A DNA stretch of 64,000 bases from a bacterium (GTDB lineage: Bacteria > Cyanobacteriota > Vampirovibrionia > Gastranaerophilales > Gastranaerophilaceae). The translations under genes and the position numbers were made by a program. Below are positions 1 to 8,751 of this stretch, piece by piece. Position 1 is the first letter of the stretch, and the number at the start of each line of letters is the position of its first letter. Below the pieces are notes generated by a model. It made no database searches and was not told the DNA's origin. It was given only the letters and a program-made list of their open reading frames with translations. Location of the stretch: positions 30,551-94,550 of the forward strand of contig JAFXHF010000001.1 of assembly GCA_017536545.1 (NCBI GenBank), given 5' to 3'.

Positions 1-356
1 TCAACAAGCTCTGCAACATGTTCATACGCAGCTGAACGCAATTTTACAAGTTCAGTTTGACGAATAGGACCTTTTAGGGCAATTACTAAAAGAGTTCTCA
101 AAACAGCTGGAGACAAATCAACTGGACAAATTTTTTCAACAATATCGCTATAATCTTCTTTTACTTGTAGAATATACCCATTTTCATCATCGATTTCTAA
201 CGCCCCATCACGTGAAGCATAATCCATAATCAATTCTAAAATCGCCTCTTCAATTTGTTCAGGCTCTGTATCTAAATAAACAGCAATTTCTTCTAATGAT
301 AAAGCTTTTGCGGTAACAAACAAAACCGCTTCAATTCTTGATTTAAGCTGTTGCAT
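1..356 (-). CDS. scpB: Segregation and condensation protein B, N-terminal part (cut by window edge)
   Basis: The reverse strand reads MQQLKSRIEAVLFVTAKALS, then LEEIAVYLDTEPEQIEEAIL and later a P-A-V-L-R-T-L-L-V-I-A-L-K-G-P-I segment. This is the typical tandem winged-helix start of ScpB, which joins ScpA as the kleisin-associated subunit of the Smc condensin that compacts and segregates the chromosome. The ATG at 356-354 lies inside the scpA 3' end (14-base overlap), implying translational coupling. About 118 residues are present and the C-terminal half lies beyond base 1. Too short-edged for full assignment alone, but the position right after scpA makes the call firm. Confidence 0.9.
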   Translation of the reverse strand, partial: MQQLKSRIEAVLFVTAKALSLEEIAVYLDTEPEQIEEAILELIMDYASRDGALEIDDENGYILQVKEDYSDIVEKICPVDLSPAVLRTLLVIALKGPIRQTELVKLRSAAYEHVAELV

Positions 357-1164
357 GGCTACCACCTTTTACTACATATAAATCTGAATAAAATTCTTCT
401 TGTTCTAGCTCATAATCAGTATCACGACTCAAGAACAACAACGCTAAATACGCACTAATCTTATCCATACCTAACATAGTCAATTCATTTAATTCAATTT
501 TTTCAACAGTATTGAAAATTTGTTCTAAATTATCTTTTAATTTCAAAACAGACTCTTCGATATACTCTTCGTGTGCCATTGCAACAATTTCATCTGGAGT
601 AAGTCTTGAATAGTTTCTAACGTGTCTTTTTGCTCTTTCATGAGCAGATTTCATAGACGCACGTTTTTCTAATTTTTCATAAAACTCTAATTGTTTGATC
701 AAGTCTTTCAATGTTACAACACGATTACGATTTAAACGAATTGAAGTTCTTCTTTGTAAAGCCTCATCAAAACTAACAACGTTACTTGTTGGAATGAATT
801 CTTGATCTTCTGGATATTCAACAATAAATCCATCTTCATCATAAATTACATCTTGTTCAGGTTCATCTTGGAAATCATCTAAAGATAAACCAGCTAAAAC
901 ATTCGATTGCAAACGGCAGAGAATAGATGCAAATAACAAAGTTCTACTTGCAACTCGAAGATTCAATGATTTTAATTCAATCATCCTTGCAAGATATTTT
1001 TCTGTAACATCAAGAATATCAATATGCCAAGGATCAATCTTACCTTGCTTTGCCATTTCTACCAAGATACCGATACCATCATTGGCATCAAATTCTCCTG
1101 GTTTACCATATATTGAAGATTCTAAATCTTCCATATTTATTGGATTATTGTTCATCATTGTCAT
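343..1164 (-). CDS. scpA: Segregation and condensation protein A (kleisin)
   Basis: A 273-residue kleisin that bridges the Smc heads. The N-terminal block with G-I-G-I-L-V-E-M-A and K-I-D-P-W-H-I-D-I-L-D-V-T (about residues 30-52) is the ScpA helical domain that contacts the Smc neck. The C-terminal end (about 215-265) is the winged helix that binds the Smc head cap. An acidic low-complexity linker around 95-125 separates them. The gene overlaps the smc stop by 20 bases and the scpB start by 14, so all three are one operon. Several ATG codons (residues 1, 3, 4) are possible starts, and only weak purine-rich sequence precedes them. Confidence 0.93.
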   Translation of the reverse strand: MTMMNNNPINMEDLESSIYGKPGEFDANDGIGILVEMAKQGKIDPWHIDILDVTEKYLARMIELKSLNLRVASRTLLFASILCRLQSNVLAGLSLDDFQDEPEQDVIYDEDGFIVEYPEDQEFIPTSNVVSFDEALQRRTSIRLNRNRVVTLKDLIKQLEFYEKLEKRASMKSAHERAKRHVRNYSRLTPDEIVAMAHEEYIEESVLKLKDNLEQIFNTVEKIELNELTMLGMDKISAYLALLFLSRDTDYELEQEEFYSDLYVVKGGSHATA

Positions 1165-4100
1165 CTCTTAGTTTTACACCTGTAACTTTTGTTTTACCTT
1201 TTTCTTTTTGGGTAACACCAATTGTTCTATTTGCAGCTTCAATCATAGGTCTTCTGTGACTTACTACCAAAAATTGAGTATCTGATGATTGTTTCTTAAC
1301 CATATCTGCAATTCTTTCAACGTTCATAGTATCTAAACTTGCGTCAACCTCGTCTAAAGCGTAGAACGGAGCAGGCAAATATCTTTGAATTGAAAATACC
1401 AACGCTAAAGCAGTTAGGGCTTTTTCTCCACCTGATAAAGCACCTAATTTATTATTAGTAGTTTTGTCTCTAGGTTTTGCTTCAATTGTCATACCTGCAG
1501 ATAATGGATCTTTTTCATTTTCAAGAATCAAACGACCTTCACCTTCAGATAATTGGTGATAAATATCTTTGAAGTTTTCATTTATGGCTGTAAATGTAGT
1601 CATAAATGCTTCTTTTTTCTGTTGCTCAAAACCATTCATCTTATCTAAGATTGACTGACGTTCAGTTGATAAAGTTTTTATTTGGGTATCAAGTTCTTCT
1701 TTTCTTGCAGCCTTTTCTTCATAAGAAACGATAGCACGCATATTAACATCACCCAATTCTTGCATTCTCTTATCAAGTCTTTGAATACGAGCGTTCAATT
1801 CATCAATAGAGATTTGAACAGGCTCTAATTTCTCAACTTCAACGCCTGCATCTTGTAATAATTTAGAGGCTTCTTCTAGTTGAGGTTCTAATTCACGTCG
1901 TCTGGTTTTAAACGCTTCGATTTGCTCGTTAATTCTGTCGATTTCTGAAGATTTAACTGCACTGTTTGTCTGCAAATCTACCAAGCTCTTATGAATATCT
2001 TCTTTTTGTTTCACAAGTTCTCCGATTTTTGCATCAATTACTGCAATTTTATCAGATAGGGTATTTAATTGCTCCTCTAACTGAACGATTTCTTCACGAT
2101 AAGTTACTTTATCTTTTTCTAAAGATTCATTGTTTTTTAATGTATTTTTGATATCGTCTTCTTTTGAAACAATAAGCTGTTCGTTGAACTTAATAGTATT
2201 GTTATAACCATTAATTTCACTTGTAACACCCATAATACTATTATTCAAATGACGAATTTCATCTTCAATACCTTGAGTTTTTTCTTTCAAATCTTTTAAG
2301 TCTTTATCATTTAATAACGCATCTAATTCAGCCAATTTATCTTGAGCTTGTTGAATTTCATCAGACAAATTAACTCTTTTTTCTTCAATTTTGTCTAGTT
2401 CTGCACTCAACTTTTCGATTTTTGGTTCATTTTCAGCCACAAAAGTTTTCTTTGTTTCTAATAAAGTTTGGCTATTTTCAAATTGAGATGCAATATTATT
2501 TAATTCAATCTTTGCTTTTGAATATTCAGTTGAAGAAGAAGAATATGTAACTCTAATTTTATCTAGTTTGTCTTCTAATTCTTTTTTCAAAGATACGGCA
2601 TTTTCATATTTCTTCTGTAATTCATCTAATTTTGATTTTGCAGCTTCAAGCTCTTTATCATCATTTTGACCGAAACCAAAGATAGATTTTTTCACATAAC
2701 CACCAGTAATTGCTGATGATTTTTCGTACAATTTACCATCTAAAGTAACCATACGATATTGACCAATTAACTTTTCAGCAGCTTCAGCATCTTCAACAAC
2801 TAAAGTATCACCAACAGCATAGAAGAATGCATCCAAATACATATCATCAAAATCAACTAAGTTAATCGCAAAATCAATTACACCTTTACTATTTTTAGGC
2901 AATTGCAATTTTGATGGAGCTTTTTTGATTTTGTTTAATGGAATAAATGTAGCACGACCAGCACGAGATGAATTCAACAATTCCATCGCAACATATGCTG
3001 CGTGAGTATCATCTACAACAATGTGAGCCAATCTTCCACCAAAAGCAATATCTAAAGCTAGTGAATATTCTTCATCAACTGAACCTAATTGCATTAATGG
3101 AGCGTGAACACCTTCTAAATTAGCATTCATAACAGTTGTTATTGGAATGCTAGAGCCTGAAGATGAAGCTGCACGTCGTTGAGCTTCCATATCAGAAAAT
3201 TTTCTATATGCAGCTCTAACATCGTGGTCATATTGTTCCATTGCAGTTTTTGCATCGTCCAATTGTTGAATAGTTTTAACCTGGATTTCTTTTAATTCAT
3301 CCATTTCTTTTTTCAGGTTGTCAACTTCCAACTCTTTTAATGATTTTGTATCGCCAAAATTAGCTTTTGCATTTTCGGCATTTTCAATAAAGTCTTTAGC
3401 TTCTTGAACTTCTTTTCTTAAAACTCTTAAATCATTTTCTTTAGGTAATGATGTCTTTAAAAGCTCATTATCTTTATCTTTTAACGCATCTAAATTACGG
3501 GAAACATCATTACGTTCTTGAATATATTTATCCGCAGTAGAACTCAAACCTGAGATATCTGCCAACTTCTTAGATAATTCATCCTTTTTATCTTTTAACT
3601 GAGTTTCTAAGATACCGATCTTATCGTGAGCCAATTTGATATTTAGACGCTCATCTTCGATTTTCTTTTTATATGTTTCAATACCATTTTTAGCGTTTTC
3701 GATAGACTGTAAACCTTTTTGAATTTGAGTCTCAGAATAATCGATAGCATTTTTCTTTGTTTGAATACGAGCAGACAAATCACTTTGAGCATCTTTTAAT
3801 TTATTACGCTCTTCTTCGCCTTGCTCTTTTAATTTTTCATCTAATTCTTTATATTTTTCGTTTACAAGTCTAATTTTTTCATCTAAATCTTTTTTGTTAG
3901 CCTGTTCTTCTTTTAGTTTCTTATTTGATTGAAGAATATTTTCGTGAGCTAATTCTAAGTTACGTCTTAAATCAAAGAATTTAACAGTTCCAACTTGAGC
4001 TTCAAGTCCTGATTTTTCTTCTTGTAACTTTTTGTATTTTAACGCAACTTCACGTTCAGCCTTTAATTGTTCTAAAGTTTTTTCAACTTCTGAAAGGATT

Positions 4101-4660
4101 AAAAGTGCAGCCTCAACACGTTGTTCAACAGTTTTCAATTCACCAGTTGCTTGGTCTATTCTTCTATCAAAGTCAGCAACACCTGCGATTTCGTCAATGA
4201 TTCCACGGCGAACTTTTGATGAACACATTACAATTGAGTTAACATCGCCTTGCATCATTACGTTGTAACTATTTGGGGTAATATTATATTTTTCTAAAAT
4301 CGTTCTAATATTTGTTAAAGTATCAATTTTATCATTAAGGTAATATGTACTTGCAAACCCTTGGTTAGTTTTCTTAATTCTACGAGCAACAGAAAGCTCT
4401 TTATCACCTTCAACATCACCAAATACAACTTTTACCATCGCTTCATTTTTGTTATTAAAAGTCGTAATAAAGTCTGATAAATTTTCAATACGCAAAGCAC
4501 TACCAGTTCTAAGACCCAAGGCAAACATAACACTATCAATAATGTTACTTTTACCAGAACCATTCGGCCCAGATACCGTAGTAAAACCTTTTAACAAAGG
4601 TATTTCAGCTTTATTGGCAAATGATTTAAAATTATCAATTTCTAGTTGTTTTATGTACAT
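1145..4660 (-). CDS. smc: Chromosome segregation ATPase Smc
   Basis: A full-length SMC of 1171 residues, counted from the ATG at 4660 (M-Y-I-K-Q-L-E-I-D-N-F-K-S-F). The more upstream in-frame codon at 4672 is a TTG and is less likely. Walker A GPNGSGKSN lies near residue 31. Long heptad coiled coils follow, then a hinge at roughly 500-650 (with G-V-H-A-P-L, F-G-G-R-L), a second coiled coil, and a C-terminal head with the LSGGEK signature and Walker B F-Y-A-L-D-E-V-D-A-S-L-D. It forms the ring-shaped condensin with ScpA and ScpB, whose genes follow in an overlapping operon. No strong Shine-Dalgarno is visible. Confidence 0.97.
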   Translation of the reverse strand: MYIKQLEIDNFKSFANKAEIPLLKGFTTVSGPNGSGKSNIIDSVMFALGLRTGSALRIENLSDFITTFNNKNEAMVKVVFGDVEGDKELSVARRIKKTNQGFASTYYLNDKIDTLTNIRTILEKYNITPNSYNVMMQGDVNSIVMCSSKVRRGIIDEIAGVADFDRRIDQATGELKTVEQRVEAALLILSEVEKTLEQLKAEREVALKYKKLQEEKSGLEAQVGTVKFFDLRRNLELAHENILQSNKKLKEEQANKKDLDEKIRLVNEKYKELDEKLKEQGEEERNKLKDAQSDLSARIQTKKNAIDYSETQIQKGLQSIENAKNGIETYKKKIEDERLNIKLAHDKIGILETQLKDKKDELSKKLADISGLSSTADKYIQERNDVSRNLDALKDKDNELLKTSLPKENDLRVLRKEVQEAKDFIENAENAKANFGDTKSLKELEVDNLKKEMDELKEIQVKTIQQLDDAKTAMEQYDHDVRAAYRKFSDMEAQRRAASSSGSSIPITTVMNANLEGVHAPLMQLGSVDEEYSLALDIAFGGRLAHIVVDDTHAAYVAMELLNSSRAGRATFIPLNKIKKAPSKLQLPKNSKGVIDFAINLVDFDDMYLDAFFYAVGDTLVVEDAEAAEKLIGQYRMVTLDGKLYEKSSAITGGYVKKSIFGFGQNDDKELEAAKSKLDELQKKYENAVSLKKELEDKLDKIRVTYSSSSTEYSKAKIELNNIASQFENSQTLLETKKTFVAENEPKIEKLSAELDKIEEKRVNLSDEIQQAQDKLAELDALLNDKDLKDLKEKTQGIEDEIRHLNNSIMGVTSEINGYNNTIKFNEQLIVSKEDDIKNTLKNNESLEKDKVTYREEIVQLEEQLNTLSDKIAVIDAKIGELVKQKEDIHKSLVDLQTNSAVKSSEIDRINEQIEAFKTRRRELEPQLEEASKLLQDAGVEVEKLEPVQISIDELNARIQRLDKRMQELGDVNMRAIVSYEEKAARKEELDTQIKTLSTERQSILDKMNGFEQQKKEAFMTTFTAINENFKDIYHQLSEGEGRLILENEKDPLSAGMTIEAKPRDKTTNNKLGALSGGEKALTALALVFSIQRYLPAPFYALDEVDASLDTMNVERIADMVKKQSSDTQFLVVSHRRPMIEAANRTIGVTQKEKGKTKVTGVKLRDDNDEQ

Positions 4661-4735
4661 AATTCTACCCAAGTGTAATGTATTAACCTATTATGACAGA
4701 GACACAAAGGTCATGTCAAAAGTATTTAAGATTAT

Positions 4736-4969
4736 TTACAATTCGGGTGTTATATCTACACCTTTAAAAAACTCTTCCATAGGAATTGCCAAAACTTTAG
4801 ACATTTTATATAAAACAATAGCAGTTGGAGATGTAAGACCCTGCTCAACCTTACTAACATAACTTAAGCTCATATCAATCATTTCTGCAAAAACTTCTTG
4901 AGTAAAATCCTTACGCAAGCGTTCTGCTTTAATATTACGACCAATAATATATTTAAAATCCTTACCCAT
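4736..4969 (-). CDS. Small XRE/Cro-type HTH transcriptional regulator
   Basis: From the ATG at 4969 this is 77 residues and almost entirely an HTH_3 domain: I-G-R-N-I-K-A-E-R-L-R-K, F-T-Q-E-V-F-A-E-M-I-D, M-S-L-S-Y-V-S-K-V-E-Q-G and P-T-A-I-V-L-Y-K-M-S-K-V-L. A longer frame begins at 5020, but no ribosome-binding site precedes it, and the HTH fold would start just after the 4969 Met. A perfect TATAAT ends exactly six bases before this ATG, so the mRNA may be leaderless. It diverges from the pilin-like gene at 5074 and may control that gene or itself. The target is unknown. Confidence 0.8.
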   Translation of the reverse strand: MGKDFKYIIGRNIKAERLRKDFTQEVFAEMIDMSLSYVSKVEQGLTSPTAIVLYKMSKVLAIPMEEFFKGVDITPEL

Positions 4970-4975
4970 TTGATA

Positions 4976-4981
4976 ATTATA
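4976..4981 (-). promoter_or_regulatory. -10 box TATAAT placing the start of transcription at the XRE gene ATG
   Basis: The reverse strand reads TATAAT, then six bases (TATCAA), then ATG. With normal -10 to +1 spacing the first transcribed base would be the A of the start codon. No convincing -35 box was found at 16-18 bases upstream (TATGAA/TTATGA only). Confidence 0.5.
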
Positions 4982-5073
4982 TAACCTTGACAAAATTTTC
5001 ATAAGTGAATATACTGACATGTAATATCAATATATTGATACACAATAATAAAAAATTGATAGACTGGAGTTAT

Positions 5074-5886
5074 ATGAGAGCTACTTTTAAAAAAATAAAT
5101 TTCACCTTTGCAGAAAGTAGTACGCACAAAGGTATGCCACCAGTATTGGCTAAAACAGGTTTTACATTAGCTGAAGTTTTAATCACCCTTGGTATAATTG
5201 GAGTGGTTGCAGCTATGACTATTCCTAATTTAATTGCTAACACTCGAGCTCACCAATATCGTGCAAAATTCAAAAAAGCTATTTCCAGTCTATCTCAAGC
5301 TGCTAGATTGAGCCAATCTCTATACGGATATGACTTTGCTGGACTAGATACACAATGTAGCTCTAACGGAGGTTCAGACCACCCTGATAGTATTATGTCG
5401 GTTTGTGCATTATTTAATGGCACACTTACTGGTGCAACATATTATCACGCAGCTACAGATATAAAATTAGAACAAAATGGTAATAGTACAAATTATACTG
5501 CGTACACCCCATATATTACGAGTTATATAGCATCAATGTCAAACCTTACAAACGCTCACGCATACGTATTAGCAGATGGCACAATTGTAGCATTTTCACC
5601 GTCGATGGGTACCCATGGCTGCACACTAAATATCGGACAAACTCTAGCAAGCGGTTATACCTCTACAACGATGGCGTCCTGCGTTGGCTTTATTGATGTT
5701 AATGGACCAAACTTGCCAAATAAAGAAGTTAGCTGTTCATCAGGCTCAAATAAAATTGAAGACAACAATTGTATTGTAAAAAATGATGCACAACATATGA
5801 CAGACATCTTCCCTGTTCGCTTTCATGATGGAATTGTCGAACCTGCAACAGCCGCAGCTAGATACGTTTTAAAAACTGCAAAATAA
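5074..5886 (+). CDS. Type IV pilin-like / pseudopilin protein
   Basis: A 270-residue protein with a class III leader. K-T-G is followed by F-T-L-A-E-V and a long hydrophobic helix (L-I-T-L-G-I-I-G-V-V-A-A-M-T-I-P-N-L-I) near residues 28-52, the prepilin peptidase site with Gly at -1 and Glu at +5. The rest is a soluble secreted domain with several Cys residues (C-S-S-N-G-G, V-C-A-L-F, G-C-T-L, A-S-C-V, V-S-C-S-S, N-C-I-V) that could form disulfides. The ATG at 5074 follows GGAG; the upstream frame to 5005 has no such site. The leader before the cleavage site is long (about 29 residues). It is divergent from an XRE regulator. Its partner system and exact role are unknown. Confidence 0.85.
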   Translation: MRATFKKINFTFAESSTHKGMPPVLAKTGFTLAEVLITLGIIGVVAAMTIPNLIANTRAHQYRAKFKKAISSLSQAARLSQSLYGYDFAGLDTQCSSNGGSDHPDSIMSVCALFNGTLTGATYYHAATDIKLEQNGNSTNYTAYTPYITSYIASMSNLTNAHAYVLADGTIVAFSPSMGTHGCTLNIGQTLASGYTSTTMASCVGFIDVNGPNLPNKEVSCSSGSNKIEDNNCIVKNDAQHMTDIFPVRFHDGIVEPATAAARYVLKTAK

Positions 5887-5887
5887 A

Positions 5888-7063
5888 TTAGTTAGTTTCC
5901 ATTTCTTGATATTGCTTTGCAAATTGAGGGTTTACTGCAAGCCATTTGAATGTTTGAGCTTCAATTTCAGGAATATCAATTACAAATGTTCCACCATAAC
6001 GACCTCTTGAAAATACCAAGAATCCCTCTTTTGCCAAATTGTGAAATGCTTTTCTGATTGTATTTGGACTCAAATCAAATTTTTTAGAAAGTTCCATAAT
6101 TGATGGTAATTTATCACCAATTTCATATTCCTCAGCAATCATACGTTTAATATTGTTTTGAGTTTTTTCATAATGGTAGAATGCTGTATCTCTAGCTGGT
6201 GCAAAAATTGAAGTTTCTGGTTTCAATGTTGAAATTTGACCATTTGGCATCTTAATTACAGAGGTTCCATATCTACCACGGCGGGCAAGTAAAATTCCTC
6301 TATCAATTAACACGGCTAAAGCATCATGAACAGTTTTTAAACTAGCTTTTAAGTTCTTTGACAATTCACCGTGTGCTGGCATTTTATCACCAATTTTAAG
6401 ATTATTATTGATGTAATCTTCCAAATCTTTAACTACCATATCAACTAAAGTTTCAGAGGATTGAGAAATTACACCTGTTTTGATATCAAAATCTAAAGTG
6501 ATTACAGACCAACCGCAATCACGAGCATTTTTAAATCTATGACAAACAATATTTTGAGTTGCCAAGGTCTCTAATGCAAGTCTTGTTGTATTTGCAGCAA
6601 AACCGATAATTGTCGCAACAGTACTTGAAGATGGTAGTTGAGAACCAACTTTAAACCCACCTGTTTTAATATAACGTTTGATTGCATCAACTGCTAAATC
6701 TCTTTTTGAAGTAAGTTTTCTCACTGTTGACTCTGAATTATTATAATCTTTAATCATTGTTCCAATACATTGTTTTGATTCAACATATCCTAAATCTTCA
6801 AGGTATCTAAATGCGTTTTGCATTGTGCCAACACTAACCCCTAGAAGATAAGCAAATTCCGCTTTTGATGGAATAATATTATTCACCTGAACTTTGCCAG
6901 ATGCTAAATCTGTCTTAATCCACTCAGAAAGCCATTTCCCGATTACAATAGATTTTGATTCATCACAATTTTTTAAATCTGGAAGCTCAATTGAAATATC
7001 AGATATATTAATTTTTGACAAATCAGATTTCTTTGGAAACATATAATTATCTCTAGAATTCAT
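5888..7063 (-). CDS. Transcriptional regulator with four tandem GntR-type winged helices
   Basis: 391 residues from the ATG at 7063, with an AGGT-like site upstream; the further upstream in-frame codon is TTG. Four successive winged-helix units are visible. They are near I-P-S-K-A-E-F-A-Y-L-L-G-V-S-V-G-T (about 60-105), L-P-S-S-S-T-V-A-T-I-I-G-F-A-A-N-T-T (about 135-190), M-P-A-H-G-E-L-S-K-N-L-K-A-S-L-K-T-V (about 220-275) and L-P-S-I-M-E-L-S-K-K-F-D-L-S-P-N-T-I (about 310-370). The last two end with nearly the same wing, R-G-R-Y-G. No ligand-binding or aminotransferase domain is present, unlike ordinary GntR proteins. It diverges from the UmuC-like polymerase gene and its stop sits one base beyond the pilin gene stop. 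The target is unknown. Confidence 0.8.
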   Translation of the reverse strand: MNSRDNYMFPKKSDLSKINISDISIELPDLKNCDESKSIVIGKWLSEWIKTDLASGKVQVNNIIPSKAEFAYLLGVSVGTMQNAFRYLEDLGYVESKQCIGTMIKDYNNSESTVRKLTSKRDLAVDAIKRYIKTGGFKVGSQLPSSSTVATIIGFAANTTRLALETLATQNIVCHRFKNARDCGWSVITLDFDIKTGVISQSSETLVDMVVKDLEDYINNNLKIGDKMPAHGELSKNLKASLKTVHDALAVLIDRGILLARRGRYGTSVIKMPNGQISTLKPETSIFAPARDTAFYHYEKTQNNIKRMIAEEYEIGDKLPSIMELSKKFDLSPNTIRKAFHNLAKEGFLVFSRGRYGGTFVIDIPEIEAQTFKWLAVNPQFAKQYQEMETN

Positions 7064-7196
7064 AATAATTTTACCTACTTTCAATTTTAATAATATACTA
7101 TGTGTAAAAAAACATCAAGGAAATTTTTGCTAGTATTTTAAAAATTATTACAAAACAGATATTGACGAAATAATAAAATAGACCGATACTATTTTT

Positions 7197-8381
7197 ATGG
7201 GGAAACAGAAAGTAATAGCATTAGTTGACTGTGATTCATTTTTTGTATCTTGCGAGCAAAAAAGGAATCCTGAGTTAAAAGGAAAGCCAGTTTGTGTTTT
7301 ATCAAACAACGATGGGTGTGTAATTTCTCGCTCTCGAGAAGCTAAAAAGATGGGAGTTAGAATGGGTGAACCTTATTTTATGTGTAAAAAAGAACATCCA
7401 AAAGCCATCTACATCACAGCAGACCACGAGTATTACTCATTTGTTTCTCATCAAGTAATGTCCGTATTGAAAGATTTCAGTCCATTAGTTCAAATTTACT
7501 CAGTAGATGAAGCCTTTGTTGATTTAACAGGTCTAACAAAGCTCTATAAACGTAATTATAAAAAACTAGCAATATTTTTAAGACAAAGGGTTCTTGATGA
7601 AGCTGATATTCCTGTCTCAATTGGTGTAAGTTCAACAAAAACTCTTGCCAAATTAGCCTCCGATAAATCAAAACATATGACAGAAGGTGTTTATTTAATC
7701 GGTAAGAGAAAAATCGAAAAAGAACTAAAAGACACTAGAATTGAAGAAATTTGGGGAATTGGCAGACGTCTAAGCGTTGGACTAAAAAAACACGGGATTA
7801 TAACCGCACTTGAGCTTGTAAAAAAAGACGACAAGTGGCTTGATAAAGAAATTGGAATTCACGGAATTGAAATGAAACATGAGCTTTTAGGAGAAATGGT
7901 TTCGATAGTTACAAACGCTGAAAAACTCCCAAAATCCATTCAAAATACAAAAGCATTTGGTATATTCACCTCAGATTTTAATTACATCAAAAACGAATTA
8001 AACAAGCATATTCATACCTCTTGCAGAAAACTTCGTTCATACAATACAAAATGTATGCAAATTGGTGTTATGCTTAGAACAAAAGATTTTAGGGTTTTTT
8101 ATACAAAAAAAGATTTATTAACACCTGTTGATTTTGAACTAGAAATTTCAAACATTGCAATAAAGTTATTAGAAGAAATCTATGACCCAAACATTTTATA
8201 CAGAAGCACAGGTGTCACCTTAGAAAAAATAGGCGAACAAGGTTCTGAACAACTTTCGCTATATGCAGACAACACCGACATTGAGAAAAAAGCAAAACTT
8301 GCTCAATGTTTCGATAAACTAGAATCAAAATTTGGTAAAAACATAATTAAAACAGGATTTTATACAAAAGAACAAAAATAA
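7197..8381 (+). CDS. umuC: Y-family translesion DNA polymerase, UmuC-like
   Basis: A 394-residue error-prone polymerase. Catalytic acids appear in A-L-V-D-C-D-S-F-F-V-S-C-E (D11) and Y-S-V-D-E-A-F-V-D-L (D104, E105). The L-S-N-N-D-G-C-V-I-S-R-S block is typical of UmuC rather than DinB. Helix-hairpin-helix (I-E-E-I-W-G-I-G-R-R-L) and little-finger domains follow. The C-terminal L-S-L-Y-A-D and D-K-L-E-S-K-F-G-K-N-I-I resemble the UmuC tail. No umuD is adjacent and no cyanobacterial or E. coli LexA box was recognised upstream. No Shine-Dalgarno precedes the ATG. A TTGACG at 7162 and a TACTAT at 7187 (19-base spacer) could give a leaderless or nearly leaderless message. Confidence 0.93.
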   Translation: MGKQKVIALVDCDSFFVSCEQKRNPELKGKPVCVLSNNDGCVISRSREAKKMGVRMGEPYFMCKKEHPKAIYITADHEYYSFVSHQVMSVLKDFSPLVQIYSVDEAFVDLTGLTKLYKRNYKKLAIFLRQRVLDEADIPVSIGVSSTKTLAKLASDKSKHMTEGVYLIGKRKIEKELKDTRIEEIWGIGRRLSVGLKKHGIITALELVKKDDKWLDKEIGIHGIEMKHELLGEMVSIVTNAEKLPKSIQNTKAFGIFTSDFNYIKNELNKHIHTSCRKLRSYNTKCMQIGVMLRTKDFRVFYTKKDLLTPVDFELEISNIAIKLLEEIYDPNILYRSTGVTLEKIGEQGSEQLSLYADNTDIEKKAKLAQCFDKLESKFGKNIIKTGFYTKEQK

Positions 8382-8418
8382 TTTATTTAGGATATAATAT
8401 ACTAAAAGGGGTTCACTT

Positions 8419-8751
8419 ATGAAAGTAAGCACTATAAAAAATATAAGTTTTTCTGCAAATAATACACAAGAAAAGAAATCCGATTTCTTGTCTTCTTTTC
8501 ATGAAAAAGCTCGTAATCAAGCTGATATGACAGACACTGTTGTAGTGCCAAGAACAATCTTTAAAGGTTATCTTGGCTTTATGGCTGGGACAACTTTAAC
8601 CTCAATTGGTGCATTATTAAAAAATCACCCAAGAACATCAAAAACACTAAATATAGCAGGTTTATTAACTTGCTTATATGGGACATACTCTTTTGTTCGC
8701 CCATTTATCATCAAAGATACAAAAGGGGTTGATACAACAAAATCAGCTTAG
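8419..8751 (+). CDS. Small hypothetical protein with hydrophobic segments and N-terminal ISFSA motif
   Basis: 110 residues, preceded by a TATAAT at about 8394 and a GGGG ribosome-binding site. The N-terminus has I-S-F-S-A at about 9-13, a short pattern also found in other unrelated proteins of this window. Two moderately hydrophobic stretches (Y-L-G-F-M-A-G-T-T-L-T-S-I-G-A-L-L and L-N-I-A-G-L-L-T-C-L-Y-G-T-Y-S-F-V) suggest membrane association. There is no signal peptide and no recognised family. Its stop overlaps the stop of the convergent large gene by four bases. Confidence 0.7.
   Translation: MKVSTIKNISFSANNTQEKKSDFLSSFHEKARNQADMTDTVVVPRTIFKGYLGFMAGTTLTSIGALLKNHPRTSKTLNIAGLLTCLYGTYSFVRPFIIKDTKGVDTTKSA

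Noticed and set aside
5005..5073. Upstream start of the pilin frame
   Set aside because: No ribosome-binding site, and it overlaps the XRE promoter region. ATG at 5074 has GGAG.
7064..7196. LexA/SOS box before umuC
   Set aside because: No sequence resembling known E. coli, Bacillus or cyanobacterial LexA sites could be seen.
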